DNA of 64,000 nucleotides. Origin: Allorhizobium pseudoryzae. GTDB taxonomy: Bacteria; Pseudomonadota; Alphaproteobacteria; Rhizobiales; Rhizobiaceae. The stretch lies in assembly GCF_011046245.1 (NCBI RefSeq), contig NZ_CP049241.1:3426001-3490000 (forward strand), written 5' to 3'. Shown in pieces: positions 9,139-19,149 of the stretch (position 1 is its first letter; each line of letters begins with the position of its first letter). Under the pieces are notes generated by a model, which saw only the letters and a program-made list of their open reading frames with translations, did no database searches and was not told the DNA's origin. A program made the position numbers and the translations under genes.

Positions 9139-9618
9139 TTACGGCTCCACCGTCGAGTCGCGGCCGATCTTGGCGTTGATCTCGGAAATCACCTTCTCGA
9201 AATCCTCCGCATGGGAGAAGTCGCGGTAGACCGAGGCATAGCGCACGAAGGCAACGTCATCGAGGCTCTTCAGGGCTTCGAGAACCTGAAGGCCGATCTG
9301 TTCCGAACTGATCTCGCTTTCGCCCGAGCTTTCCAGCCGGCGGACGATGCCGGAGACGGCCCGTTCGATCCGGTCGGGATCCACGGGCCGCTTGCGCAGC
9401 GCGATCTGGAACGACCGCACCAGCTTGTTGCGGTCGAACGGGACCTTGCGGCCGGTCTTCTTGATCACCATCAGCTCGCGCAACTGCACGCGCTCGAAGG
9501 TGGTGAAGCGCCCGCCGCAATCCGGGCAGATGCGCCGCCGGCGGATGGAGGTGAAATCCTCCGCCGGACGCGAATCCTTGACCTGCGTGTCTTCGGAACC
9601 GCAATAGGGGCAACGCAT
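9139..9618 (-). CDS. nrdR: Transcriptional repressor NrdR
   Basis: 159 residues. NrdR senses ATP/dATP and represses ribonucleotide reductase genes. The N-terminal zinc ribbon is [15 protein letters not shown] and [12 protein letters not shown], followed by an ATP-cone beginning [16 protein letters not shown]. The glyA-nrdR-ribD order is widely conserved in alphaproteobacteria. The stop is 4 bases before the ribD start. No NrdR boxes (expected upstream of nrd genes) are relevant here. Confidence 0.97.
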   Translation of the reverse strand: MRCPYCGSEDTQVKDSRPAEDFTSIRRRRICPDCGGRFTTFERVQLRELMVIKKTGRKVPFDRNKLVRSFQIALRKRPVDPDRIERAVSGIVRRLESSGESEISSEQIGLQVLEALKSLDDVAFVRYASVYRDFSHAEDFEKVISEINAKIGRDSTVEP

Positions 9619-9633
9619 CGCCTGAAATGCCTC

Positions 9634-10923
9634 TTACATGTAGGGGTACATGGGGAAACGGTCGGTGAGTGTCACGACCTTGTCCCGCACGGCGGCTTCC
9701 ACCGCGGCATTGCCCTCATCGGAATTCGCGACCTTCAGACCGTCGAGCACTTCGGCGATCAGGTTGCCGATTTCGGCGAATTCGGCTTCCTTGAAACCGC
9801 GCGTCGTGCCGGCCGGGGTACCGAGACGCACACCCGAGGTGACGAAGGGCTTTTCCGGGTCGAACGGGATGCCGTTCTTGTTGCAGGTGATGAAGGCGCG
9901 GCCAAGCGCTGCTTCCGCCCGCTTGCCGGTGGCGTTCTTCTTGCGCAGATCGACCAGCATCAGGTGGTTGTCGGTGCCGCCGGAGACGATGTCGAGATTG
10001 TGCTTGATGAGCGTATCGGCGAGCGTCTTGGCGTTCTTGACGACCTGGGCGGCGTAATCCTTGAACTCCGGCTGCAGCGCTTCACCGAAGGCGACGGCCT
10101 TCGCGGCAATCACGTGCATCAGCGGACCGCCCTGCAGACCCGGGAAGACGGCGGAGTTGAACTTCTTTGCCAGATCCTCATGGTTGGTGAGGATCATGCC
10201 GCCGCGCGGGCCGCGCAGCGACTTGTGCGTCGTGGTGGTTGCCACATGGCAGTGCGGGAACGGCGACGGATGCACGCCACCGGCGACCAGACCGGCGATG
10301 TGGGCCATGTCGACCATCAGGTAGGCGCCGACCGAATCGGCGATCTCGCGGAAGCGCTTCCAGTCCCAGATGCGGGAATAGGCGGTGCCGCCGGCAATGA
10401 TCAGCTTCGGCTTGTGCTCTTCGGCCTTGCGGGCCACTTCATCCATGTCGAGCTGGTGGTCGTCTTCACGCACGCCGTAGGAGACGACGTTGAACCACTT
10501 GCCGGACATGTTGACCGGGGAACCGTGGGTCAGGTGACCACCGGAGTTGAGGTCGAGACCCATGAAGGTATCGCCCGGCTGCAGGAGCGCGAGGAAGACG
10601 GCCTGGTTCATCTGCGAACCGGAATTCGGCTGGACGTTGGCGAAATCGACGCCGAACAGCTTCTTGGCGCGCTCGATGGCGAGTTCTTCGGCGATATCGA
10701 CGAACTGGCAACCACCATAATAACGCTTACCCGGATAACCCTCGGCGTATTTGTTGGTCATGATCGAACCCTGCGCTTCGAGAACGGCGCGCGACACGAT
10801 GTTTTCCGAGGCAATCAGCTCGATCTCGTGACGTTGGCGACCCAGTTCCTTCTCGATCGCGCCAAAAATTTCCGGATCGGTTTCAGCAAGCGGACGGGAG
10901 AAGAATGCATCTCGATGCGACAT
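9634..10923 (-). CDS. glyA: Serine hydroxymethyltransferase
   Basis: 429 residues. A PLP enzyme converting serine and tetrahydrofolate to glycine and methylene-tetrahydrofolate. The PLP-binding Lys lies in [16 protein letters not shown], and the N-terminal [13 protein letters not shown] and [15 protein letters not shown] segments are characteristic. Length is normal. An AGGAGCCC lies just upstream of the ATG (reverse strand). It probably heads the glyA-nrdR-ribD-ribE transcript. No glycine riboswitch is seen in the 114 bases upstream. Confidence 0.97.
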   Translation of the reverse strand: MSHRDAFFSRPLAETDPEIFGAIEKELGRQRHEIELIASENIVSRAVLEAQGSIMTNKYAEGYPGKRYYGGCQFVDIAEELAIERAKKLFGVDFANVQPNSGSQMNQAVFLALLQPGDTFMGLDLNSGGHLTHGSPVNMSGKWFNVVSYGVREDDHQLDMDEVARKAEEHKPKLIIAGGTAYSRIWDWKRFREIADSVGAYLMVDMAHIAGLVAGGVHPSPFPHCHVATTTTHKSLRGPRGGMILTNHEDLAKKFNSAVFPGLQGGPLMHVIAAKAVAFGEALQPEFKDYAAQVVKNAKTLADTLIKHNLDIVSGGTDNHLMLVDLRKKNATGKRAEAALGRAFITCNKNGIPFDPEKPFVTSGVRLGTPAGTTRGFKEAEFAEIGNLIAEVLDGLKVANSDEGNAAVEAAVRDKVVTLTDRFPMYPYM

Positions 10924-11037
10924 GACGGGCTCCTGGAGAAATGATGCGTTGGCGTCTTAGCGGGAGGTCCCGCCAAGGGCAATACGCAGAGCGACATTTG
11001 CGGATCAAACAACGGTATCGCGCGGCAATGTGTTCGA

Positions 11038-13464
11038 TTATGCCGCAGGCTGCGGCGAATCCGCGGGAAGTGTCTCCTGCTCCTTGCCCTGCCCTTTGCC
11101 GGACACCTGGGCCAGGATCTGGTCCAGATTGCGGATGGTGACGTCGCTTTGGGCAAAGGGGATCTCAATGCCGGCAGCGGCAAGCGCGGCGTTGAGGGCA
11201 TACAGGAGATCGGAGCGCACGCTGATTTCAGTGCCCACGTCCCGCAGGAAACACCGCAGCTCGAAATCCAGCGCATTGTTGCCGAAATTGCGGAAGAACA
11301 CCTGCGGCTGCGGATAGGAGAGCACGCCGGAATGATCGTTGGCGACCTCCAGCATGATCGTCGTCGCGCGCTCCACATCCGACCCATAGGCAATGCCGAT
11401 CGGCAGAATCATGCGGCCGATCTGCGAGCTCAGCGTCATGTTCTTCACCGTGCCGGCGATCAGGTCCGCATTCGGAATGATGACGTCATGTCTGTCGAAG
11501 GTTTCGATTCGGGTCGAACGCACGGCAATCTTGCGCACCGTGCCGGAGAAACCCGACACCTCGATCCAGTCACCCTCCTTGATCGGCCGTTCGATCAGCA
11601 GAATGATGCCCGAGACGAAGTTCGACACGATGGTCTGCATGCCGAAACCGACGCCGACCGAAAGCGCACCGGCAATAATGGCGAGGTTCGACAGATCGAG
11701 ACCCGCCGCCGAAATGGCAAGAACGGTCGAAAGGATGAAACCGACGTAACCGAGGCCGGTCTTGATGGCATTGCGGGCGCCGCTGTCGATCTGCGTCTTC
11801 GGCAGGATGACGCGGTCCGTCACCCGCTGCACCCAGCGCGTCAGAAATACGCCGACCGCCAGCGTGCCGCCGAGTACGATCAGCACCCTTGGCGACAGAC
11901 GCACCCCTCCGAAATCGATGCCATTCTGGATCAACCGCCAGATTTCGCCGAGTTCCGCCTCACGCGCGCCCCAGGCCATGGCCAGCAGCGGCAGACTGAC
12001 GACGAGGATCAGGATGCCGAGCAGCATGGACACGAGTTCCACCGATGACTGACGATCGGCCATCGCGGCGCGAACCGGCATCATCACCCCGTGATGCAGA
12101 ATGAAGGCAAGGCCGAAGATCGTCAGGCTCAGCATGGTGGGCGCCAGACCGGCGCGCGCCAGCGGCACGTAGCCGAGGCTGGCGGCGACGATCGACAGAG
12201 CCGCCAAAGCCTGGATGGCATAACCGGAAAACACGAAAAAGCCCGGTCCGAACGGCGTATCCTCAAGCGCGTCCTTATCGACCTTCGCTTCTCTTGCCAC
12301 GGCAAACAGAACACGCGCGAGGCCGGACAGGACGATGCAGCCGATCAGGATGCTGATGCCCTGCAGCACCGAGGTTGCCGGCGCGGAAAAGGGGTAATCC
12401 TCTGTCGCTCCATCGACCAGCGCATCCATGCCAAGCGCCGTGGCAAAGGCGATGGACAACCAGTAGCAGGTCCGCGCAAGGCCGTCGCTGAGACCAACCA
12501 GGCGCAGGGCCGGCTGGTTCGGTGTGAACAGGACGTTGCCGATCCAGCTCGCCACGACGAAGATCACCGTCACGCCGAGGATCGCGCCGGAGAGATTGGC
12601 GGTCGAGGTTATTCCCCATTCGGCGAGCAGCACGGCTGCGATCACCAGCGCCACGGCAACAAGCGACACCACCAGCCGCATGATGTGCACGCCGCCGGCC
12701 TGGAGGATGAAGCGCAGCGTGTTGGGAGGCGCCGTTACCCGCCGCTCCAACTGGATCAACCCGTAATGGCCGACACCGACCGGAAGGAGCAAGGCTCCCA
12801 GCAGGATGCCGAGGGCGATGATCAGACGGCTGTCGTAAATCTCGGCCTCATCGGGGTTCAATGCGGCATAGCGTGCGGTCTCCTCGCTGAGCCTCGTGGC
12901 GAACTTGCCGAGTTCGGTCGCCGTCGTCTCCCAGCTGGACGGAAGCAGCGGTGATGGCTTGCGCGCCATCAGGTCCTCCGCCGAACGGGTGCGGATGAGG
13001 CGGTCGATCTCCTCGATCAGAACATTGGCTCTGGCGGATGCCAGACGCGCCGCAGCCACCGGAGCTTCGGCCGCATCAAGCGCATCGGAAAGCGCCTTGC
13101 GTCTCTGCGCGGCCTTTTCCGGCTCGGGCTGATCCTTGCCCGGCGATGGTCCCAGCGTTTCGATCTGTGCCTTCAGGAGGCGGATCGCAAGCCCGCCGGC
13201 CTCCGCCGCCGCGTCAGCATCCGCACGCTGCTGGGCAAGTTCCGAGCGCAGAACCTCGAAGGCTTCCGACGAGGCAAGACCGGACTGCAGGGCCTCTTCC
13301 GCACGCCGCGCCGTATCACTCCAGCCGGCGGTCGCATCCAGCCTGTCCGCCTTTTGCGCCTGGGCTGCGGCCGGATGTGCCAGCACACACAGGATGACCG
13401 GCAGGATCGCCGCCCACCGAAACAGCCGCCAGACAGGCAGGAAAAGAGAAAAGACGGTCATCAT
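11038..13464 (-). CDS. DUF3772/MscS-family mechanosensitive channel
   Basis: 808 residues. A signal peptide (hydrophobic to AHPAAAQAQ) leads into a periplasmic coiled-coil-rich DUF3772-type domain to about residue 190, then about ten membrane helices. The MscS core near residues 590-680 has GVGFGMQTIVSNFVSGIILL and RPIKEGDWIEVSGFSGTV, the pore helix and the start of the beta domain. Such large MscS-type channels release solutes on hypo-osmotic shock. The 295 bases upstream to the Nudix gene show no gene. The gene is monocistronic by context. Confidence 0.9.
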   Translation of the reverse strand: MMTVFSLFLPVWRLFRWAAILPVILCVLAHPAAAQAQKADRLDATAGWSDTARRAEEALQSGLASSEAFEVLRSELAQQRADADAAAEAGGLAIRLLKAQIETLGPSPGKDQPEPEKAAQRRKALSDALDAAEAPVAAARLASARANVLIEEIDRLIRTRSAEDLMARKPSPLLPSSWETTATELGKFATRLSEETARYAALNPDEAEIYDSRLIIALGILLGALLLPVGVGHYGLIQLERRVTAPPNTLRFILQAGGVHIMRLVVSLVAVALVIAAVLLAEWGITSTANLSGAILGVTVIFVVASWIGNVLFTPNQPALRLVGLSDGLARTCYWLSIAFATALGMDALVDGATEDYPFSAPATSVLQGISILIGCIVLSGLARVLFAVAREAKVDKDALEDTPFGPGFFVFSGYAIQALAALSIVAASLGYVPLARAGLAPTMLSLTIFGLAFILHHGVMMPVRAAMADRQSSVELVSMLLGILILVVSLPLLAMAWGAREAELGEIWRLIQNGIDFGGVRLSPRVLIVLGGTLAVGVFLTRWVQRVTDRVILPKTQIDSGARNAIKTGLGYVGFILSTVLAISAAGLDLSNLAIIAGALSVGVGFGMQTIVSNFVSGIILLIERPIKEGDWIEVSGFSGTVRKIAVRSTRIETFDRHDVIIPNADLIAGTVKNMTLSSQIGRMILPIGIAYGSDVERATTIMLEVANDHSGVLSYPQPQVFFRNFGNNALDFELRCFLRDVGTEISVRSDLLYALNAALAAAGIEIPFAQSDVTIRNLDQILAQVSGKGQGKEQETLPADSPQPAA

Positions 13465-13759
13465 TCATCGGCCAACGTGAAAATGCCTTCGGCCGGCGCT
13501 GAGACGGTGGACATCCGCGCCGCCGACAGAAGGTTGCCGCGGCACTCAAGCAAAACCCGCATGAAACCGCAACGGGAATGCAGAAGCGGTCAAAGGATAG
13601 CAACAACTTCCGCGGCACGAACAAAATGCTGCAAGAAAAAGTGCCGTCGCAGGCCGGCGCGCGGCAGGCATCGAAAGTCTTGCCCCCAAGTCCTTACTTG
13701 TCCGGACCGTCCGGTGCGCGCATTTCGTATGGAATGCCTGCCAAACGACAAGTCTCGTT

Positions 13760-14323
13760 TCAGGCGCGAAGATAACCGGCCTCAAGCAGCGCCAGCGACA
13801 GGCCTGCCACATGCATCGCCTGGCCGATCTCGCCGCGCCGCAGCGCGTCCGCCACCTGGTCCATCGGCATCAGCAGGACGCTCAGGCCCTCCTCGCCGGC
13901 CTCCAAAGCGGGCGGACGCTCAAGCGTGACGCCCAGCGCCAGAAAGGTGTGGACGCGGTTGGTGTGGGTTGCAGGATTTGCGTCGAGCGAGGCGATGAGA
14001 CGCGGCGTTTCGGCGGCGCGGTAGCCGGTTTCCTCGAGAAGTTCGCGTGCCGCCGATTCAGCAAGCGACGGATCACCCGGATCGGCCATGCCGCCCGGAA
14101 GTTCGGTCACCCATCCGCCGACGCCGTGGCGATACTGACGCACCAGCACAAGCTCGTCATCGGTGGTGATCGCCACGATGTGTACCCAGTCGGAATAAGA
14201 CAGCACGTAATAGGGCGCGATCTCCGCACCCGACGGCGTGCGGCAGACATCGGCGCGCAGATCGATCCAGCGATCCTTGAGGATCTGGTCCGAAGCCACC
14301 ACCGTCCACGTCTTTTCCGTCAT
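13760..14323 (-). CDS. Nudix hydrolase (ADP-ribose pyrophosphatase-like) with an atypical Nudix box
   Basis: 187 residues from the ATG at 14323, preceded by GAGGGACGG. The N-terminal WTVVASDQILKDRWIDLRAD and LVRQYRHGVGGWVTELPGG are like ADP-ribose/nucleoside-diphosphate-sugar pyrophosphatases. The Nudix box ends canonically (RELLEETGY), but its first half is GGMADPGDPSLAESAA, with Asp for the usual Glu and one extra residue before the RE. Substrate unknown. The open frame continues upstream, but that part lacks protein character. Confidence 0.87.
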   Translation of the reverse strand: MTEKTWTVVASDQILKDRWIDLRADVCRTPSGAEIAPYYVLSYSDWVHIVAITTDDELVLVRQYRHGVGGWVTELPGGMADPGDPSLAESAARELLEETGYRAAETPRLIASLDANPATHTNRVHTFLALGVTLERPPALEAGEEGLSVLLMPMDQVADALRRGEIGQAMHVAGLSLALLEAGYLRA

Positions 14324-14444
14324 GACACCCGTCCCTCGCCTGCCGTCCCTGTTGTCGGTCAAGGCTCTCTCTATCCGTCCACCGCCAACATGAAAATGGC
14401 CGCCTTTTGCAAGGCGGCCATAGTCAGCAATACTGTTGCGAAGG

Positions 14445-15782
14445 TTATTGTGCCGGCAGCATGTCGTCATCGATCGAACCGGCGCTCTGCTCCACGCCGT
14501 ATTTCGTCTGCAGTGCCAGTTCGGTGGCACCGTCACGCTGGTAGATGTCGTCACGGAACTGCACGACGCCATCCTTGGCCGACCAGGCGGTGATGTAGAC
14601 GATGTAGACCGGCACTTCCTGCGCCAGCTTGATCGGCGTGTTGACGCGCGAGGCGATGACCCGCTCGATGTCCTGGCGAGACCAGCCGGGCGTGTCGCGC
14701 AGCAGCCAGGTCACCAGGTCGCGCACGTTCTGGACGCGCATGCAGCCGGATGATTCGAAGCGCATCAGCTTGTTGAACAGGCCCTGCTGGGGCGTGTCGT
14801 GCATGTATTCGTTGTTCGGATTGTGGAAGTTGATCTTGGTGGACGCCATGGCGTTGATCTTGCCCGGGTCCTGACGGAACATCAGGTTGGGTGCCTTCGG
14901 CGCAAACCAGTCGACCGTTTCCGGTGCCACCTCGTTGCCCTTGCCGTCGATCAGGCGGATGTTGTTGCGCGTGAGGTACGTCGGGTCCTTGCGCATCAAG
15001 GGCACGATATCCTTTTCGATGATCGAGCGCGGCGCGGTCCAGTACGGGTTGAGGATGACCTCGTAGACCTTGGAATTGATCGTGTGCGTCGGACGGTCGA
15101 TGCGGCCGACGACGGCGGTGTTGCGCAGCGCCACGCGCTCGTTTTCCACAGCCTCGACATAGGCGGCCGGAATGTTGACCATCATGTAGCGCGGGCCGAG
15201 ATCGCCGGCCATGGACTGCAGGCGGACAAGGTTTGTGTTCAGCTGGTTGAGGCGCACATCGGCCGGAATATTCATCGCCTTCAGCGTGAACTCGCCCAGC
15301 ACGCCGTCCGTCGGCAGGCCGTGACGCGCCTGGAAACGCTTCACCGCGCCATCGACGTAGGAATCATAGGAGTTCGACATGCCGACCGATTGCGGCATGT
15401 CGCCGGAAATCATCAGGCGGCGGCGCAATTGCTGCACGGACGGTTCCGCCGCACCCAGGCGAAGGCCCTGCTGGGCCGGCGTGACATTTGGCCAGCCGCC
15501 AGCCGACACGATCTGCTGGTACTGCAGGATCGCCTGCTGGATGTTGGCCGGCCCCATCGGACCGAGCACCGGATTGTTCGACGTGACGCTGGCTGCCGTG
15601 CGCGATGCCGCGGTCGCATCGAACTGGTCGTCCCAGGTGCCGCGGCGCGGCGACGAGATGATGTCCTGCAGTGTATCCTGCGCCAGCACGGGTGCGGCAA
15701 GGGAGGCAGCTCCCAGGGAAACGGCGGACCGCAGCAGGGTGCGGCGGGAAATCATTTCGGCTTCGCTTTTCTTCGACATCAT
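14445..15782 (-). CDS. L,D-transpeptidase (YkuD family) with Tat-like signal and peptidoglycan-binding domain
   Basis: About 445 residues. The N-terminus holds ISRRTLLRSAVSLGAASLAA, a Tat-type signal. A peptidoglycan-binding domain lies in the middle (VKRFQARHGLPTDGVLGEFT), and the YkuD catalytic domain follows with RFESSGCMRVQNVRDL, catalytic Cys near residue 347. It would cross-link peptidoglycan or attach proteins to it in the periplasm. Directly upstream on the same strand is an LdtR-like MarR regulator, which in Liberibacter and Sinorhizobium controls such an L,D-transpeptidase (LdtP). Starts at 15779 or 15806 are alternatives. Confidence 0.92.
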   Translation of the reverse strand: MMSKKSEAEMISRRTLLRSAVSLGAASLAAPVLAQDTLQDIISSPRRGTWDDQFDATAASRTAASVTSNNPVLGPMGPANIQQAILQYQQIVSAGGWPNVTPAQQGLRLGAAEPSVQQLRRRLMISGDMPQSVGMSNSYDSYVDGAVKRFQARHGLPTDGVLGEFTLKAMNIPADVRLNQLNTNLVRLQSMAGDLGPRYMMVNIPAAYVEAVENERVALRNTAVVGRIDRPTHTINSKVYEVILNPYWTAPRSIIEKDIVPLMRKDPTYLTRNNIRLIDGKGNEVAPETVDWFAPKAPNLMFRQDPGKINAMASTKINFHNPNNEYMHDTPQQGLFNKLMRFESSGCMRVQNVRDLVTWLLRDTPGWSRQDIERVIASRVNTPIKLAQEVPVYIVYITAWSAKDGVVQFRDDIYQRDGATELALQTKYGVEQSAGSIDDDMLPAQ

Positions 15783-16134
15783 TCGATCCAGTTTATCCGC
15801 AGACACGCAATATACGTGCCTACAGGGATATGGTTAACAAAGGGTCGTTTGCCCGCACACGTGGGCTGCAAAGATCCGGCGCACACGCCCCGTTTACCCC
15901 ACTCTCGCGCGCTGACTTGGTTGGCTTCTGCGCTCCCATAGCAATATGGCCAATTGTTGTCAGTTGTAACCTTCTCACATCCCTGTGTTGAAGCGTGACC
16001 CGTTCGCCGGCGCGCCGCAACACAAAAACCGGATGCGCAGGGGACGCATCCGGTTTTGATCGCGACTGGAGGTTTTGTCTTGTCAGCGGCGATGGGAGAC
16101 TGGTGGATCAGATCCCGGCCGTCCGAGCTTACGC
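15783..16134. other. Intergenic region between ldtR and the L,D-transpeptidase gene
   Basis: About 350 bases without a gene. It holds the ldtR terminator at 16025-16057 and, nearer the transpeptidase, the presumed promoter and LdtR-responsive region. I cannot assign a specific LdtR site with confidence. Confidence 0.6.
16025..16057 (-). terminator. Intrinsic terminator after ldtR
   Basis: A perfect 13-bp inverted repeat, AAAACCGGATGCG and CGCATCCGGTTTT, around a 7-base loop. Read on the minus strand it ends in TTTTTG, as expected downstream of ldtR. It implies that the transpeptidase has its own promoter. Confidence 0.85.
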
Positions 16135-16647
16135 TCAGAGACGGTACATGATCTGGTCGTTCCAGAAGCGGTCGAGGCGCTGCAGCAGCTTGTTCATCTG
16201 GTTGAACTCGCTTTCGCCGATGCCGCCGACCTTTTCGATCGAACCGATGTGGCGCTCGTAGAGCTTGGCGACCACTTCGGCGATTTCCTGGCCGGTCTTG
16301 GTCAGGCTGATGCGGACCGAACGGCGGTCGATGCGCGACCGCTGGTGGTTGATGAGACCGAGGTCGACCAGCTTCTTGACGTTGTAGGAGACGTTGGAGC
16401 CGAGATAGTAACCGCGGGAGCGCAGTTCACCGGCAGTCAGTTCGGAATTGCCGATGTTGAAGAGAAGGAGTGCCTGGACGGCGTTGACGTCGTCGCGGCC
16501 CTGGCGGTCGAATTCGTCCTTGATGACGTCGAGCAGGCGGCGATGGAGACGTTCGACCAGGTGGAGCGACTCCAGGTAGAGGTTATGCAGGGCTTCTTCA
16601 TGGGCGTCGGCTACAGTTGCCTGCGGCTTGATCTTGGTGTTCAACAT
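16135..16647 (-). CDS. ldtR: MarR-family regulator LdtR
   Basis: 170 residues from the ATG at 16647. A winged-helix regulator: helices NAVQALLLFNIGNSELTAGE and the recognition part GYYLGSNVSYNVKKLVDLGL, then the wing with RSRIDRRSVRISLT. The strong resemblance to LdtR and the neighbouring L,D-transpeptidase fit the described system in which LdtR tunes cell-wall remodelling and osmotic tolerance. Here both genes point the same way, ldtR first, with a terminator in between. Upstream 230 bases are AT-richer than the surroundings and likely hold the ldtR promoter. Confidence 0.92.
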   Translation of the reverse strand: MLNTKIKPQATVADAHEEALHNLYLESLHLVERLHRRLLDVIKDEFDRQGRDDVNAVQALLLFNIGNSELTAGELRSRGYYLGSNVSYNVKKLVDLGLINHQRSRIDRRSVRISLTKTGQEIAEVVAKLYERHIGSIEKVGGIGESEFNQMNKLLQRLDRFWNDQIMYRL

Positions 16648-16876
16648 GTCTGCCTCACTGTTTTGTTTGGCGGTGTTTGTTTCTTCCCGCCTTGTGAGTG
16701 ACACTATCGAAAGCGCATAAAATTCGACTTAAAACACACGGCTAACAGCCCCTTAACGGCGGATCGCACCCTGCGCAGCCGGTTTGATCGGGGCGCAGGC
16801 GAAAATAATTAACCGTGGACGGTCAATGGCTTAAGCCATGATCTGTGGAAAAAACCAAGCCTTCAAAGCTTGAGAA

Positions 16877-17317
16877 TCAGGGTAAATCAACCCTTACCCG
16901 CTCTTCCATCTTGCGGCGTTCTTCGAGGAAAAGCGCCAGCCGGAAGACCAGATAAAGCGCCGCCACCAGCCCGTGGAGCAGCGGCAGGACCAGATTGCGA
17001 CCAAAAATCTCCGGCCAGACCTGAAACATCAGAACCTGGGTCCCGGCAGCAATCACCCAGAGCACCGCCCCCCAGGAGGCCGACATCCAGAGGCCGAGCG
17101 ACACCACCGGGTAGGCGACCGCGAGCGCCGAGGCGGCGGCTCGCCAGGGAAGGCTCAAGAGGTCGAACCGCGCCCGGCCATCATAGGTGTAGCCGACGAG
17201 CATGGCCCAGTACTGCAGGCCGAACCAGAAACACACGACCGCAATCAGCCGGAGGAAGACCACGAAGAGGATCTCGGTCAGGCTGCGTTTCGGGGTTGCG
17301 GGTGAATCAGCGTCCAT
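16877..17317 (-). CDS. DUF6163 family integral membrane protein
   Basis: About 146 residues from the ATG at 17317; a TTG three codons earlier is possible. Four hydrophobic segments are visible, including LFVVFLRLIAVVCFWFGLQY and VLPLLHGLVAALYLVFRLAL, with a charged C-terminus (EERRKMEERVRVDLP). Resembles the rhizobial DUF6163 family, which has no known function. It lies between ldtR and hemB. Ordering next to ldtR is suggestive of a link to cell-envelope homeostasis, but this is inference only. Confidence 0.78.
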   Translation of the reverse strand: MDADSPATPKRSLTEILFVVFLRLIAVVCFWFGLQYWAMLVGYTYDGRARFDLLSLPWRAAASALAVAYPVVSLGLWMSASWGAVLWVIAAGTQVLMFQVWPEIFGRNLVLPLLHGLVAALYLVFRLALFLEERRKMEERVRVDLP

Positions 17318-17431
17318 GCGGGGCAAGATAGCGTCGTTTGGCTCTTCCCGCCAGCATGCGGCAGAGCGGCGCTTCGCAATTGTGTAAAAGGCATGGTAAG
17401 CCCCTCATACGTATTGAAGAACGAGGCTGCC

Positions 17432-18445
17432 ATGAACGACAAGACCCACCTTGTGGACGAGATCACCGGTCACCGCCGCATGCGGCGCAATCGCAAGGCC
17501 GACTGGACGCGCCGTCTCGTGCAGGAAAACCGCCTGACAGTGGACGACCTGATCTGGCCGATCTTCATCGTGCCGGGCGACAACATCGTCGATCCGATCC
17601 GCGCCATGCCGGGCGTCAACCGCATGAGCATCGACAAGGCGGTGGACGCGATCCGCGAGGCCGCCGATCTCGGCATTCCGGCGATTGCCCCCTTCCCGGA
17701 CGTGGAGATGGAAAAGCGCGATCCGACCGGTTCTCAGATCCTCGAGCGCGACAACCTGATCAACCAGTTCACCCGGGCGGTGAAGAAGGCCGTGCCGAAC
17801 ATCGGCCTCATCACCGACGTGGCGCTCGACCCCTTCACCAGCCATGGCCATGACGGCATTTTGCGCGACGGCGTCATCGTCAACGACGAGACGGTGGACC
17901 AGGTGGCACGCGCCGCGGTGATGCAGGCGGAGGCCGGTGCCGATATCATCGCGCCCTCGGAAATGATGGATGGCCGCATCGGCGCGATCCGCCGGGCCCT
18001 TGATGCGGCAGGCCACCAGGATGTCGGCATCATGTCCTACGCGACGAAATTCTCCTCCGGCTTCTACGGTCCGTACCGCGAGGCGATCAACACCGGCGGT
18101 CTCTTAAAGGGCGACAAGAACAGCTATTACATCAGCCCGGCGAACGGCACCGAAGCGCTGCGCGATGCAGCGATGGATGTGGAGGAAGGCGCCGACATGC
18201 TGATGGTGAAACCCGGCATCGCCTATCTCGACATCTGTTGGCGCATGAAGGAAGCCTTCGGCCTGCCGACCTTCGCCTACCAGGTGTCGGGCGAATACAC
18301 GCAGATCAAGGCCGCCGCGATGAACGGCTGGATCGACGGCGAGCGGATCATGATGGAGACCCTGCTCTGCTTCAAACGCGCCGGCTGCGACGGCATCCTC
18401 ACCTATTTCGCCATGGATGTGGCGCGCAAGCTGAAGGGCGGCTGA
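17432..18445 (+). CDS. hemB: Delta-aminolevulinic acid dehydratase (porphobilinogen synthase), non-zinc type
   Basis: 337 residues from the ATG at 17432, with GAACGAGG upstream. Joins two ALA molecules into porphobilinogen for haem. The Schiff-base lysines are in MSYATKFSSGFYGP (K206) and MLMVKPG (K260). The region that holds three zinc-binding Cys in metazoan and E. coli-type enzymes reads VALDPFTSHGHDG (130-142), with Ala/Asp/Asp instead, so the enzyme should depend on Mg2+ like other rhizobial HemB. Confidence 0.96.
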   Translation: MNDKTHLVDEITGHRRMRRNRKADWTRRLVQENRLTVDDLIWPIFIVPGDNIVDPIRAMPGVNRMSIDKAVDAIREAADLGIPAIAPFPDVEMEKRDPTGSQILERDNLINQFTRAVKKAVPNIGLITDVALDPFTSHGHDGILRDGVIVNDETVDQVARAAVMQAEAGADIIAPSEMMDGRIGAIRRALDAAGHQDVGIMSYATKFSSGFYGPYREAINTGGLLKGDKNSYYISPANGTEALRDAAMDVEEGADMLMVKPGIAYLDICWRMKEAFGLPTFAYQVSGEYTQIKAAAMNGWIDGERIMMETLLCFKRAGCDGILTYFAMDVARKLKGG

Positions 18446-18561
18446 GCTCAGCTTCCGCTGAAACTGCTGCGGGCGGCGCTTTTCGGCACCGCCCGATCGC
18501 GCTATTGTGGAGCGATGGGCCGAACCCCATATCCTCTCCAGTCCACAAGGAGACCTGACAG

Positions 18562-19020
18562 ATGTCATTCGAGAACCAGCCCGTCGTTGCCGCACCGGAC
18601 GATTGGCGCGCCTACAGTGGCGTGTTGTCGCGGCGCATCTTCGCCTTTGTGATCGATTACCTGCTGGTGCTGCTGCTGTGCATACCGGCGGCGGTCGTTG
18701 TCTTCTTTCTCGGCGTCATCACGCTCGGCCTTGGCTGGTTTCTCTATCCGGCGCTCTTTGTCATTGTCGCGCTGCTGTATTTTGGCATGACGGTGGGCGG
18801 ACGGGCGCAGGCAAGCCCCGGCATGCGGGCGGTCGGGATTGCCATGATGCGGCTCGACGGGCGGCGAATCGATTTTCTCACCGCCGTCGTGCACATGGTG
18901 CTGTTCTGGATCCTCAATTCGGTGCTGACGCCGCTCATCCTGCTCGCCGGCCTCTTCATCGAGCGGTCGCGGCTCGTGCACGACCTGCTGCTCGGCACCG
19001 TGATGGTGCGCACCGACTGA
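18562..19020 (+). CDS. RDD family membrane protein
   Basis: 152 residues, AAGGAG upstream at 18549-18554. The RDD signature is AYSGVLSRRIFAFVIDYLLV near residues 14-33. Three to four membrane helices follow, and the loop GGRAQASPGMRAVGIAMMRLD is typical of the family. RDD proteins have been linked to ion or antiporter functions in a few bacteria, but the role here is unknown. Lies between hemB and bpt on the same strand. Confidence 0.85.
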   Translation: MSFENQPVVAAPDDWRAYSGVLSRRIFAFVIDYLLVLLLCIPAAVVVFFLGVITLGLGWFLYPALFVIVALLYFGMTVGGRAQASPGMRAVGIAMMRLDGRRIDFLTAVVHMVLFWILNSVLTPLILLAGLFIERSRLVHDLLLGTVMVRTD

Positions 19021-19149
19021 TCCTTTAAGAGTTCCCGTCGGCTGTGCCACACCGGCGGTTGACGTTTCCCAAACTTGCGCCATGCTATTCTGATTGACGG
19101 TGGCAGACACGCCGCCACCTCGGTCAGCAGCAAGGGTCGATTGGCTCGA

